In this document: positions 1-5,390 of the stretch, in pieces | Layout of the letters: each line of letters opens with the position of its first letter | How positions within the stretch are numbered: the stretch's first letter is position 1 | The notes under the pieces: model-generated | Seen by the model: only the letters and a program-made list of their open reading frames with translations | Told to the model about the DNA's origin: nothing | The model's database searches: none | Made by a program: the position numbers and the translations under genes | Origin: Betaproteobacteria bacterium | GTDB lineage: Bacteria; Pseudomonadota; Gammaproteobacteria; Burkholderiales; SG8-39 | Reading direction: 5' to 3' | DNA length: 5,390 nt | Assembly (NCBI GenBank): GCA_019245555.1 | Contig: JAFARH010000111.1 | Location: forward strand, 1 to 5,390

Positions 1-1092
1 GGCGGCCACGTGGTGCACGCGGCGCTCGAGCGCGCAAAGCTCGACGCCGATGAGGTTGAGGATGTGATCATCGGCTGCGCGAATCCGGAAGGCGCGACCG
101 GCTGGAACATCGCGCGGCAGATCGCCGTGCGAAGCGGGCTGCCGCAGAGCGTACCGGGCATGACCGTGAACCGCTTCTGCTCCTCCGGCCTGCAGACCAT
201 CGCGCTCGCCGCGCAGCGCGTCATCGCCGGCGAAGGCGATATCTTCGTGGCCGGCGGCGTCGAGTCGATCTCGCTCGTGCAGAACGAGATGAACAAGCAC
301 CACTTCCAGGACGAGTGGCTGCACCGCCACCACGCCGAGATCTACTGGCCGATGCTGCAGACCGCCGAGTACGTGGCGCGCAAGTACGAGATCACGCGCG
401 AGGAGCAGGACCGCTACGGCGTGCAGAGCCAGCAGCGGGCGGCGAAGGCGCGCGCCGAGGGCAAGTTCAAGGACGAGATCGTGCCGATCACCGTGAAGCA
501 GAAGGTGGTCGACAAGCACACCAACACCGAGACGATGAAGGAAGTGATCTCGTCGGAGGACGAAGGCATCCGTCCCGATACGACATACGAAGGCGTGTCG
601 CAGATCAAGCCGGCGATCGAAGGCGGCTGCATCGCCGCGGGCAACGCGAGCCAGTTCTCCGACGGCGCCTCCGCCGCGGTCGTGATGAGCGATAGCGAAG
701 CCGCGAGGCACGGGTTGAAGCCCCTTGGCATCTTCCGCGGCTTCGCCGTGGCGGGCTGTGATCCGCGCGAGATGGGCATCGGCCCGGTGTTCGCCATTCC
801 GAAGCTCCTGCAGCAGGCGGGCAAGAGCGTCTCGAACATCGACCTTTGGGAGCTGAATGAGGCCTTCGCCGTGCAGGTGATCTATTGCGCGAAGCGCATC
901 GGCATCCCGATGGACAAGCTCAACGTCAACGGCGGCGCCATCGCCGTCGGCCATCCCTACGGCATGAGCGGCGCACGCCTCGTCGGCCACGCGCTGATCG
1001 AAGGGCGCCGGCGCAAGGCCAAGCACGTCGTGGTCACGATGTGCATCGGCGGCGGCATGGGGGCCGCGGGCCTCTTCGAGGTCGTGCATTGA
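1..1092 (+). CDS. Thiolase (acetyl-CoA acyltransferase), 5'-truncated
   Basis: The visible 363 residues are a degradative-type thiolase, which cleaves a 3-ketoacyl-CoA with CoA (or condenses acetyl-CoA) in the cytoplasm. All catalytic landmarks are present: the nucleophilic Cys in NRFCSSG (codon 178-180), NEAFA (Asn codon 856-858), the catalytic His in GHPYG (codon 952-954) and the second Cys in MCIGGGMG (codon 1042-1044). The reading frame is open to the window edge. Its first visible residues, [12 protein letters not shown], match the part of the family lying roughly 25-30 residues after the usual start, so the true start is upstream and the GTG at 10 is internal. With those residues added the length would be about 390, normal for the family. 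The C-terminus is complete and ends at TGA 1090-1092, overlapping the next start by 4 bp. Substrate chain length cannot be told; an acetyl-CoA acetyltransferase or a beta-oxidation/aromatic-catabolism thiolase are both possible. Confidence 0.95.
   Translation, partial: GGHVVHAALERAKLDADEVEDVIIGCANPEGATGWNIARQIAVRSGLPQSVPGMTVNRFCSSGLQTIALAAQRVIAGEGDIFVAGGVESISLVQNEMNKHHFQDEWLHRHHAEIYWPMLQTAEYVARKYEITREEQDRYGVQSQQRAAKARAEGKFKDEIVPITVKQKVVDKHTNTETMKEVISSEDEGIRPDTTYEGVSQIKPAIEGGCIAAGNASQFSDGASAAVVMSDSEAARHGLKPLGIFRGFAVAGCDPREMGIGPVFAIPKLLQQAGKSVSNIDLWELNEAFAVQVIYCAKRIGIPMDKLNVNGGAIAVGHPYGMSGARLVGHALIEGRRRKAKHVVVTMCIGGGMGAAGLFEVVH
1078..1091 (+). promoter_or_regulatory. Ribosome binding site and TTG start of the Bug-family gene
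   Basis: GAGGT at 1078-1082 lies 6 nt before a TTG at 1089-1091. This TTG overlaps the thiolase stop (TTGA). It is the only start that directly yields a clean signal peptide, and it fixes the start of the binding protein. The arrangement suggests translational coupling to the thiolase. Confidence 0.75.
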
Positions 1093-2036
1093 GGATCCTC
1101 GCCGGATTGCTCGCGCTTGCCGTCTCAACGGCGCAGGCGCAGAGCTTTCCGACGAAGCCGGTCCGGATCATCGTCCCGTTCGCACCCGGGGGCGCCAACG
1201 ACCTGATGGCGCGTTATCTGTGCGAGCGCTTCCCGCAGTCGCTCGGCCAGCCCTGTTTGGTGGAGAACCGCACCGGCGCCGGCGGCATGATCGGCATCGA
1301 CGCTGCGGCGAAGGCGGAGCCCGACGGGCACACGCTCCTCATGGTGCCGAACAACATCGTCACCATTCCCATGGTATACGCCAAGGTGCCGTACGAGCCG
1401 CAGGATCTCGCGCCGATCGCGCTCGTCTCGAGCACGCCGATCATGATCGGCGCTCATCCCAGCTTCCCGGTGAAGACCTTCACCGAGCTCCTTGCCTACG
1501 CCAAGGAGAACAATGGCAAGGTCCAGTTCACCGCGTGCGGTCCCGCCTCCGCGCAGCACCTCGCCGGCGAGCTGCTTGCCGCTGAAGCGGGCTTCAAATG
1601 GACGCACATCCCCTATAAAGGCTGTGGCGATGCGCTGACAGCAGTGCTCGGCGAACAGGTACCGGTCTTCATCAGCACCGTTGCGCACTTCAATCCGCAG
1701 ATCAAGAGCGGGAAGCTGCGCGGCTACGCAGTGATGGGCAGCACGCGCAGCGCCTTCGCACCCGACTATCCAACCGCCATCGAGGCCGGCTATCCGGACC
1801 TGGTGTTTGATCTCTGGTTCGGCCTCATGACCGGTAGCCGCGTGCCGGTGCCGATCCAGGCGCGCCTCAACGCCGAGCTCAACAAAGCGCTGCAGTCGCC
1901 CGACCTGCGCGAGAAGCTGGCACAGCAGTTCTACGAGCCGATCGGCGGCACACCCGAGCGCTTCGTCCAGGCGATGCGTGCCGACACGCAGCGCTACGGC
2001 CGCGCCATCAAGGAGGCGGGAATCAAGCCGGAATAA
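1089..2036 (+). CDS. Bug/TctC-family periplasmic solute-binding protein
   Basis: This is a 315-aa precursor of the tripartite tricarboxylate transporter substrate-binding (Bug) family, which captures small carboxylates or related solutes in the periplasm. From the TTG start, residues 1-17 form a signal peptide: Met-Arg, a hydrophobic core LAGLLALAV, and an AQA cleavage site before QSFP. The mature protein opens with the family signature [19 protein letters not shown], with the ligand-loop PGG at 33-35 and Asp38. Further family landmarks are VENRTGAGG (59-67), QHLAGELL (156-163), HIPYKG (173-178) and a typical C-terminal region with ERF. Length is normal. The frame is open upstream inside the thiolase, but that extension is arginine-rich shadow sequence. 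Unusual points are the TTG start and four cysteines (45, 56, 150, 179) where many relatives have none. No TctA/TctB membrane partners are visible; orphan Bug proteins are common in Burkholderiales. The ligand is unknown; the CoA enzyme upstream hints at a carboxylate. Confidence 0.93.
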   Translation: MRILAGLLALAVSTAQAQSFPTKPVRIIVPFAPGGANDLMARYLCERFPQSLGQPCLVENRTGAGGMIGIDAAAKAEPDGHTLLMVPNNIVTIPMVYAKVPYEPQDLAPIALVSSTPIMIGAHPSFPVKTFTELLAYAKENNGKVQFTACGPASAQHLAGELLAAEAGFKWTHIPYKGCGDALTAVLGEQVPVFISTVAHFNPQIKSGKLRGYAVMGSTRSAFAPDYPTAIEAGYPDLVFDLWFGLMTGSRVPVPIQARLNAELNKALQSPDLREKLAQQFYEPIGGTPERFVQAMRADTQRYGRAIKEAGIKPE

Positions 2037-3118
2037 TGCTCGTCCTCAGCAACGAAGAAATCGGCAAGCTCCTCACCATCGAGGAGTGCATGAAGGCGCT
2101 CGAGCCGATGTACCACGACGTCGCGGCCGAGCGGGTGCTCTTCTCGCCCCGCGTCGACAGTATCGGGCCGCATAGCCTGCAGGGCGCCTACTACGCGTTC
2201 AAGCATATGGGCGGGACCTGGCCGCGCGAGAAGATCCAGGCGCTGCGCATCAACTCCGACGTGGTCACGCACCCACTCGTCGCCGGCAAGCCGCGACGGG
2301 TGAAGCAGCCGCTCGCGCCCTCGAGCACCGGCGGACGCTGGGTCGGCCTCGTCCTTCTCTTCAACACCGAGACCGGAGCGCTGATGGCCATGTTCCCCGA
2401 CGGCGTGATGCAGAACCTGCGCGTCGGCGCGACGAGCGGGCTTGGGCTCAGGCATCTCTCGCGCGAGGACTCAAAGGTGCTCGCGCTCATCGGCAGCGGC
2501 TGGCAAGCCGTGACGCAGCTGTCGGCCGCGCTCGCCGTGCGGAAGTTCAGTGAAGTGCGCGTCTACAGCCCGCGGCGCGAGACGCGCGAAGCCTTCATCG
2601 CCGAGCAGCGCAAGATCCACGGCACGGATATCCGGGCGGTCGACAGCGCCGATGCGGCCGCCGACGGAGCCGACGTCATCGCCGCCGCCACCTCGTCGAT
2701 GGTGCGAGTCCTCGAGCCGCGGTGGCTCAAGCCCGGCGTGCACATCAGCTGCATCAAGACGCAGGAAGTCGATCCCGAAGTGCTGAACCGCTGCGACCGC
2801 GTCATCTTCAGCAACCGCCGCCAGTCGAAGCACATCGACCATGTCATGCAAGGCACGCCTAACGTGCAGAGCGAGTCGAGCAAGGGCTGGTGGAACGACG
2901 GCAGCATCAAGATGGACCGCTTCGCCGACGTTGCCGACGTCCTCGCCGGCCAGGCGAAGGGCCGCCAAAGCCCGAAGGAGATCACCTGTTTCATGAATAA
3001 CGTCGGCACGGGCCTGCAGTTCGCCGCCGCCGGCGCCTACGTCCTCAAGAAGGCTCGAGCGCAGCGCGTCGGCACCGAACTCCCCGACGACTGGTTTTGC
3101 GAGGACGTACACCCCTAG
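2036..3118 (+). CDS. Ornithine cyclodeaminase / mu-crystallin family protein
   Basis: This 360-aa protein belongs to the NAD(P)-binding cyclodeaminase/mu-crystallin/ketimine reductase family. An N-terminal substrate domain leads to LVLLFNTETGALMA (105-118) and NLRVGATSG (127-135), whose Arg129 matches the substrate-carboxylate Arg of the family. Then comes the Rossmann dinucleotide motif IGSGWQA (152-158, GxGxQA) and a family-like C-terminal EITCFMNNVGTGLQFAAA (315-332). Two usual features differ: the conserved Lys before the Pro/Asn loop appears to be Arg71, and the Asp-bearing loop after the fourth Rossmann strand (near 237-245, ISCIKTQEV) is about five residues shorter and lacks the Asp. 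True ornithine cyclodeaminase activity is therefore doubtful; an imine reductase or other dehydrogenase role is more likely, but this is inference. The ATG shares one base with the upstream stop (TAATG). The only strong Shine-Dalgarno (AAGGAGG, 2010-2016) is 19 nt away and no in-frame alternative start lies between, so coupled translation is likely. Confidence 0.88.
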   Translation: MLVLSNEEIGKLLTIEECMKALEPMYHDVAAERVLFSPRVDSIGPHSLQGAYYAFKHMGGTWPREKIQALRINSDVVTHPLVAGKPRRVKQPLAPSSTGGRWVGLVLLFNTETGALMAMFPDGVMQNLRVGATSGLGLRHLSREDSKVLALIGSGWQAVTQLSAALAVRKFSEVRVYSPRRETREAFIAEQRKIHGTDIRAVDSADAAADGADVIAAATSSMVRVLEPRWLKPGVHISCIKTQEVDPEVLNRCDRVIFSNRRQSKHIDHVMQGTPNVQSESSKGWWNDGSIKMDRFADVADVLAGQAKGRQSPKEITCFMNNVGTGLQFAAAGAYVLKKARAQRVGTELPDDWFCEDVHP

Positions 3119-3175
3119 CGTAGTCCCGGCGGACTCTCCGCCCCGCGGCGCCCGCGTAATACTCCGGTACGCACA

Positions 3176-3201
3176 ATGCCCCTCGTCATCAACGAGGGCA
3201 T
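3176..3201 (+). promoter_or_regulatory. Bulged hairpin covering the ribosome binding site of the acidic small ORF
   Basis: Bases 3176-3186 pair with 3192-3201 to give 10 base pairs with one bulged C (3181) and a 5-nt loop CATCA. The 3' arm contains GAGGG (3194-3198), which sits 7 nt before the ATG at 3206 and is the best ribosome binding site for the short ORF. When folded, the site would be masked. No T-run follows, so an ordinary intrinsic terminator is less likely, although it could also be an RNA 3' end for the upstream operon. The pairing is read directly; the regulatory role is inference. Confidence 0.4.
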
Positions 3202-3205
3202 CGCA

Positions 3206-3355
3206 ATGCAACCCGAAGACCTGCTCGACGACGAGATCGATTTCGAGGACGCGGACTACGCCGACGGCGAAGACTGGGACGAGGAAGCCCTGGGACTCGA
3301 CGGCGCCGACGTGGACTCCGACTCGATCGCGAGAGAGATAGGCGTCCGGCCCTAG
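3206..3355 (+). CDS. Small, highly acidic hypothetical protein (49 aa)
   Basis: I do not recognise this protein. The 49 residues contain about 20 Asp/Glu (13 Asp, 7 Glu) against only two Arg and no Lys or Cys. Acid runs such as DDEIDFEDADYADGEDWDEE fill residues 8-27, and the C-terminus (SIAREIGVRP) is less acidic. About 41 of 49 codons end in G or C, as in the flanking genes, which supports real coding. The start is chosen for GAGGG at 3194-3198, 7 nt upstream. An in-frame ATG at 3176 would give 59 residues, but it has no ribosome binding site and lies at the edge of a hairpin. There is no signal peptide or membrane segment, so it should be cytosolic and probably disordered. Acidic small proteins can mimic DNA or bind basic partners, but nothing here shows such a role. 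It lies 87 bp after the cyclodeaminase-like gene. It could also be chance ORF sequence in GC-rich DNA. Confidence 0.45.
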   Translation: MQPEDLLDDEIDFEDADYADGEDWDEEALGLDGADVDSDSIAREIGVRP

Positions 3356-3404
3356 GCCTTACTCCGGCAGGATCTGCCGGATGCGGTTAGAAGGAAGCCC
3401 TGGG
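3282..3404 (+). repeat. 13-bp direct repeat, two copies 110 bp apart
   Basis: The 13-mer AGGAAGCCCTGGG occurs at 3282-3294, inside the acidic ORF, and again at 3392-3404, just before the end of the cyclase gene. The copies flank the 8-bp hairpin. Chance similarity or an old local duplication are the likeliest explanations; nothing else in the surroundings repeats. Confidence 0.3.
3363..3381. terminator. Perfect 8-bp hairpin between convergent genes, possible bidirectional terminator
   Basis: TCCGGCAG (3363-3370) and CTGCCGGA (3374-3381) form a perfect GC-rich 8-bp stem with a GAT loop. It lies 7 bp after the acidic ORF stop and 37 bp beyond the cyclase stop on the opposite strand, the expected place for a shared terminator. 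Neither side has a T-tract, so it would be a weak or U-less terminator, or an RNA-stabilising 3' structure. Confidence 0.4.
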
Positions 3405-3418
3405 GAAGGGACTGCGTC

Positions 3419-4444
3419 CTATTTGTTTTTCAGGGCGAAACCGGGCATTGGCTTGGAAAAACCCTTGAGGCTGAGCTCCCCCACGGGCTCGAAATCGAAA
3501 GTGCCGTCTAACGCTGCCATGGTCTTGCGGTCGGCGAGGATCTGCCCGGCCTTCGCTTCAGAGCAAAGGCGTGCGGCAAGGTTGGTGACGTTGCCGATCG
3601 CGGCGTAGTCCCAACGCCCTTCGAAGCCGATAGCGCCGAGCGTGGCGTAGCCCTGAGCGATGCCACAGCCGAGGCCGAGCTCGAAGCCGCTTCGCTTCTT
3701 CCAGTGCTGCGCGATGGGCTGGAAGGCTTCCATCATCGACAGTGCCGCTTTCATAGCGTGTTCGGCGGGCCGCTCAATCGGTACCGGGTCGTTGTAGAAG
3801 ACCATCACCGCATCGCCGGCGAAGCGCTCGAGCGTGCCTTGGTGCTCGAGCACGATCTTGCCGAGGGGCGCGTGGTAGGCGCGCAGGAGCTCCATCACCT
3901 CCTCCGGCTCGGCGTTGTCCGTGAAAGCAGTGAAGCCGCGCAGATCGAAGAACTGAACGGTGATTTCGCGCCGGTGAGTCTTCAGGACGTCTTCGCCTTT
4001 CCCGGCGGCAATCGCTTCGGCGAGCTGGGGGGAGAAGAAGCTTTTCAGGCGCGTGAGACGTTCGTCCTGCAGTGCTTTGATGCGCAGGAGCGACTTAACC
4101 CGAGCGAAGAGCTCTGCCTGGTTGACAGGCTTGGAGAGGAAATCGTCGGCGCCCGCCTCGATTCCTTTCACGCGTTCCTGATTCGGGTCGAGCGATGTCG
4201 CGAGCACGATCGGTAGAAGCGCCGTGGCCGGGTTCTCGCGAAGCTTGCGAGTGACGTCGTAACCCGAGATGCCGGGCATCATGATGTCGAGCAATACAAG
4301 GTCTGGCGGCGCCTTGGCGATGCTCTCGAGCGCCTGCTCGCCGCTTGCAGCAGTGGTGACTTCATAGCCCTTCGCGCGAAGGAGATCGCCGAGCAGCTTG
4401 ATGTTCTGCGGCGTGTCGTCGACGACGAGGATTTTCTGCGCCAT
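3419..4444 (-). CDS. Response regulator with receiver domain fused to class III adenylate/guanylate cyclase
   Basis: This 341-aa cytosolic protein makes a cyclic nucleotide under receiver control. Residues 1-120 are a receiver domain: acidic pair Asp9-Asp10, phospho-acceptor Asp53 (LLDIMMPG), Thr83 and Lys105 (SKP). A short linker with LKSFFSPQLAEAI (133-145) leads to the class III cyclase domain, about 158-338. Metal-binding Asp167 (FFDLRGFT) and Asp211 (AGDAVMVF) are present, as are adenine-side Asp279 (WDY) and the transition-state pair Asn288 and Arg292 (TNLAAR). The position three before the GD glycine, Lys in typical adenylate cyclases, is Arg207 (ERFAGD), so ATP versus GTP use is uncertain although the catalytic set is complete. 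The ATG overlaps the upstream response regulator stop by one base (TAATG), and GAGGGAG (4455-4461) precedes it by 10 nt. As last gene of the kinase operon it is the probable output, with phosphorylation of Asp53 tuning cyclase activity. Confidence 0.93.
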   Translation of the reverse strand: MAQKILVVDDTPQNIKLLGDLLRAKGYEVTTAASGEQALESIAKAPPDLVLLDIMMPGISGYDVTRKLRENPATALLPIVLATSLDPNQERVKGIEAGADDFLSKPVNQAELFARVKSLLRIKALQDERLTRLKSFFSPQLAEAIAAGKGEDVLKTHRREITVQFFDLRGFTAFTDNAEPEEVMELLRAYHAPLGKIVLEHQGTLERFAGDAVMVFYNDPVPIERPAEHAMKAALSMMEAFQPIAQHWKKRSGFELGLGCGIAQGYATLGAIGFEGRWDYAAIGNVTNLAARLCSEAKAGQILADRKTMAALDGTFDFEPVGELSLKGFSKPMPGFALKNK

Positions 4445-4818
4445 TACTTTTTCGCTCCCTCGACCAGCCGTTTCACGGTATCGAGAAACTCCTTCAGGTT
4501 GATCGGCTTGCTCACGAACGCGTCGAAGCCGGCGGCGGTGATCGCGCTGCGGTCAGTCGGCGTCACCGATGCTGTGAGCGCGACGACAGGCACCTTCGCC
4601 GTCTTCGCATCAGCCCGAATCTGCTTGAACGCTTCGATGCCGTTGATGCCCGGAAGCTGGATGTCCATCAGGACCAGATCGGGGACATGTTGCTTCGCGA
4701 GCGCGACGCCCTCTTCGCCGGTGACGGCTTCGAGCGTCTTGTAGCCCTTCGCCTGCAGCACATCACGCGAGAGCTTCATATTCTTTTCGTTGTCTTCGAC
4801 GATGAGGACCGTGCTCAT
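4444..4818 (-). CDS. Single-domain response regulator, DivK/CheY-like
   Basis: This 124-aa protein is one receiver domain with no output domain. It shows the acidic pair Glu8-Asp9 (LIVEDNEKNMKL), phospho-acceptor Asp52 (LMDIQLPGINGIE), Thr82 (ALTAS) and Lys104 (SKPIN). The VEDNxxNMKL opening and MDIQLP phospho-site resemble the DivK-type stand-alone receivers used in cell-cycle and phosphorelay control, but orthology to Caulobacter DivK is not shown. It probably accepts phosphate from the kinase encoded just upstream and either shuttles it, competes as a phosphate sink for the receiver-cyclase, or binds another kinase. Its ribosome binding site AAGG (4825-4828) is embedded in the kinase stop codon (TAAGG), 6 nt before the ATG. 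Its own stop overlaps the cyclase start. Length is normal for the type. Confidence 0.93.
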   Translation of the reverse strand: MSTVLIVEDNEKNMKLSRDVLQAKGYKTLEAVTGEEGVALAKQHVPDLVLMDIQLPGINGIEAFKQIRADAKTAKVPVVALTASVTPTDRSAITAAGFDAFVSKPINLKEFLDTVKRLVEGAKK

Positions 4819-4826
4819 GGGTTGCC

Positions 4827-5390
4827 TTAGTGCTTAATTGGAAGAGTGATGGTGAAGGTCGAGCCTTTGCCCGGCGCGCTGGCGAGACTGATCTCGCCGC
4901 CGTGCAACTCGACGAAGCGCTTGGTGAGCGCGAGGCCGAGGCCGGTGCCCTCCGCCTTGCGCGTGTAGTCGCGCCCGACCTGCTTGAATTCCTCGAATAC
5001 GACTGCCTGATCCTCCGGCGCAATGCCGATGCCAGTGTCCCTCACTGCGATAGCGACCTTGGTCGTATCCATCTTCGCGATGACATCGACACGGCCGCCA
5101 TCGGGAGTGAACTTCACCGCGTTCGAGAGCAGGTTCAGCAGGATCTGCTTCACCTTGCGCTCGTCGGCCTGGATCTCGTCCAGCTTGGGATCGACGTCCA
5201 GCCCGAGCTGGATACCGTGGCGCTGCGCGCGCTCGCGAATGAGCGTCATTGCATTCGAAAGCGCGGTCGGCAGGTGGAAGTTCGAGAGATCGAGGTCCAT
5301 CCGGCCCGCCTCGATCTTCGAGAGGTCGAGGATATCGTTGATGAGGGATAGCAGGTGCTTGCCTGATTCGTGGATGTCCTTGAGGTAGTC
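4827..5390 (-). CDS. Sensor histidine kinase, C-terminal part
   Basis: The visible 187 residues are the C-terminal end of a membrane-bound or soluble sensor kinase that enters from the right window edge. The first ~30 residues, including INDILDLSKIEAG, are the second helix of the HisKA dimerisation domain; the phosphorylated His would lie some 35 residues further upstream, off-window. Next is a complete HATPase domain: N box with NLLSNAVKF (visible residues 86-94), G1 DTGIGI (118-123), F box FEEF (132-135) and G2 GTGLGL (148-153). It ends in the usual TFTITLP. No receiver domain follows, so this is not a C-terminal hybrid kinase; its receivers are supplied by the two downstream genes. The ATG at 5300-5298 lies inside the conserved HisKA-HATPase linker and is not the start. 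The gene stops 8 bp before the response regulator. The sensed signal cannot be inferred. Confidence 0.95.
   Translation of the reverse strand, partial: DYLKDIHESGKHLLSLINDILDLSKIEAGRMDLDLSNFHLPTALSNAMTLIRERAQRHGIQLGLDVDPKLDEIQADERKVKQILLNLLSNAVKFTPDGGRVDVIAKMDTTKVAIAVRDTGIGIAPEDQAVVFEEFKQVGRDYTRKAEGTGLGLALTKRFVELHGGEISLASAPGKGSTFTITLPIKH

Larger units (their letters stand above)
3119..3418. other. Intergenic region between two converging operons
   Basis: This stretch of about 300 bp separates the end of the plus-strand metabolic operon from the end of the minus-strand signalling operon. It holds one credible short acidic ORF on the plus strand and two or three small inverted repeats. I see no tRNA, no transposon end and no clear sigma70 promoter. 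A TAATAC at 3157-3162 has no matching -35 element. Confidence 0.8.

Noticed and set aside
10..12. GTG as thiolase start
   Set aside because: The frame is open to the window edge and the residues before it (GGH) fit the conserved GGHVVHAAL segment, so the gene begins upstream.
885..1088. N-terminal extension of the Bug-family protein from an upstream ATG
   Set aside because: The extra 68 residues are Arg/His-rich, overlap the conserved thiolase C-terminus out of frame, and would bury the signal peptide; TTG 1089 explains the start better.
1125..1688. Antisense ORF (187 codons) across the Bug-family gene
   Set aside because: Arg-rich composition and no motif, opposite a clearly conserved protein.
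3128..3142. Small 6-bp hairpin (GGCGGA/TCCGCC) just after the cyclodeaminase-like stop
   Set aside because: Short stem, no T-run, and such pairings are frequent in GC-rich sequence; not strong enough to call a terminator.
3157..3162. TAATAC as a -10 promoter element for the acidic ORF
   Set aside because: Only a partial match to TATAAT and no -35-like sequence about 17 bp upstream.
3176..3205. Earlier ATG giving a 59-residue version of the acidic protein
   Set aside because: No Shine-Dalgarno in front of it, whereas ATG 3206 has GAGGG at a good distance; it cannot be fully excluded.
2471..3211. Long antisense ORF (246 codons) across the cyclodeaminase-like gene
   Set aside because: It is low-complexity, rich in Ala, Arg, Asp and His, lacks recognisable motifs and lies opposite a conserved gene; typical shadow in GC-rich DNA.
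3704..4216. Plus-strand ORF (170 codons) opposite the cyclase gene
   Set aside because: It mirrors conserved receiver and cyclase codons and shows no domain of its own.
4827..5300. Histidine kinase starting at the ATG at 5300-5298
   Set aside because: The frame continues to the window edge with conserved HisKA helix residues (DILDLSKIEAG) before that Met, so it is internal.

Overview
The window looks like chromosomal DNA of a high-GC proteobacterium, most likely a betaproteobacterium (Burkholderiales-like). The taxon is inferred from a Bug/TctC-type periplasmic binding protein beside CoA and amino-acid enzymes, the strong G/C preference at third codon positions, and the gene style; there is no rRNA or marker gene to confirm it. 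The window holds two gene clusters that face each other across an intergenic stretch of about 300 bp.

Left, plus strand (1-3118): a tightly packed metabolic operon of three genes. The first is a thiolase (acetyl-CoA acyltransferase) whose first ~25-30 residues lie outside the window. Next is a Bug/TctC-family periplasmic solute-binding protein that starts at a TTG overlapping the thiolase stop by 4 bp. The third is an ornithine cyclodeaminase/mu-crystallin family protein whose ATG shares one base with the preceding stop (TAATG). The likely theme is capture of a carboxylate-type or amino-acid-like solute in the periplasm and CoA-dependent breakdown inside the cell; the substrate cannot be read from the sequence.

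Middle (3119-3418): no large gene. It holds a short, very acidic ORF (49 codons, 3206-3355), a bulged hairpin whose 3' arm contains that ORF's Shine-Dalgarno sequence, and a perfect 8-bp hairpin between the two converging gene sets that may act as a terminator or RNA 3' end.

Right, minus strand (5390 down to 3419): a signalling operon of three genes in transcription order. The C-terminal part of a sensor histidine kinase (end of the dimerisation helix plus the HATPase domain; the phosphorylated His is off-window) is followed by a 124-aa single-domain DivK/CheY-like response regulator and by a receiver-class III nucleotide cyclase fusion. Spacing is 8 bp and then a 1-base TAATG overlap, so the three are probably co-translated. 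The simplest model is that the kinase phosphorylates one or both receivers and the terminal output is cyclic nucleotide synthesis. The cyclase has Arg where adenylate cyclases normally have the adenine-specifying Lys, so its nucleotide preference is open.

Most gene families here are known. The least explained items are the acidic small ORF with its hairpin-masked ribosome binding site, the divergent active site of the cyclodeaminase-like protein, and the four-cysteine pattern in the Bug protein. I saw no mobile element, CRISPR array, tRNA or rRNA.
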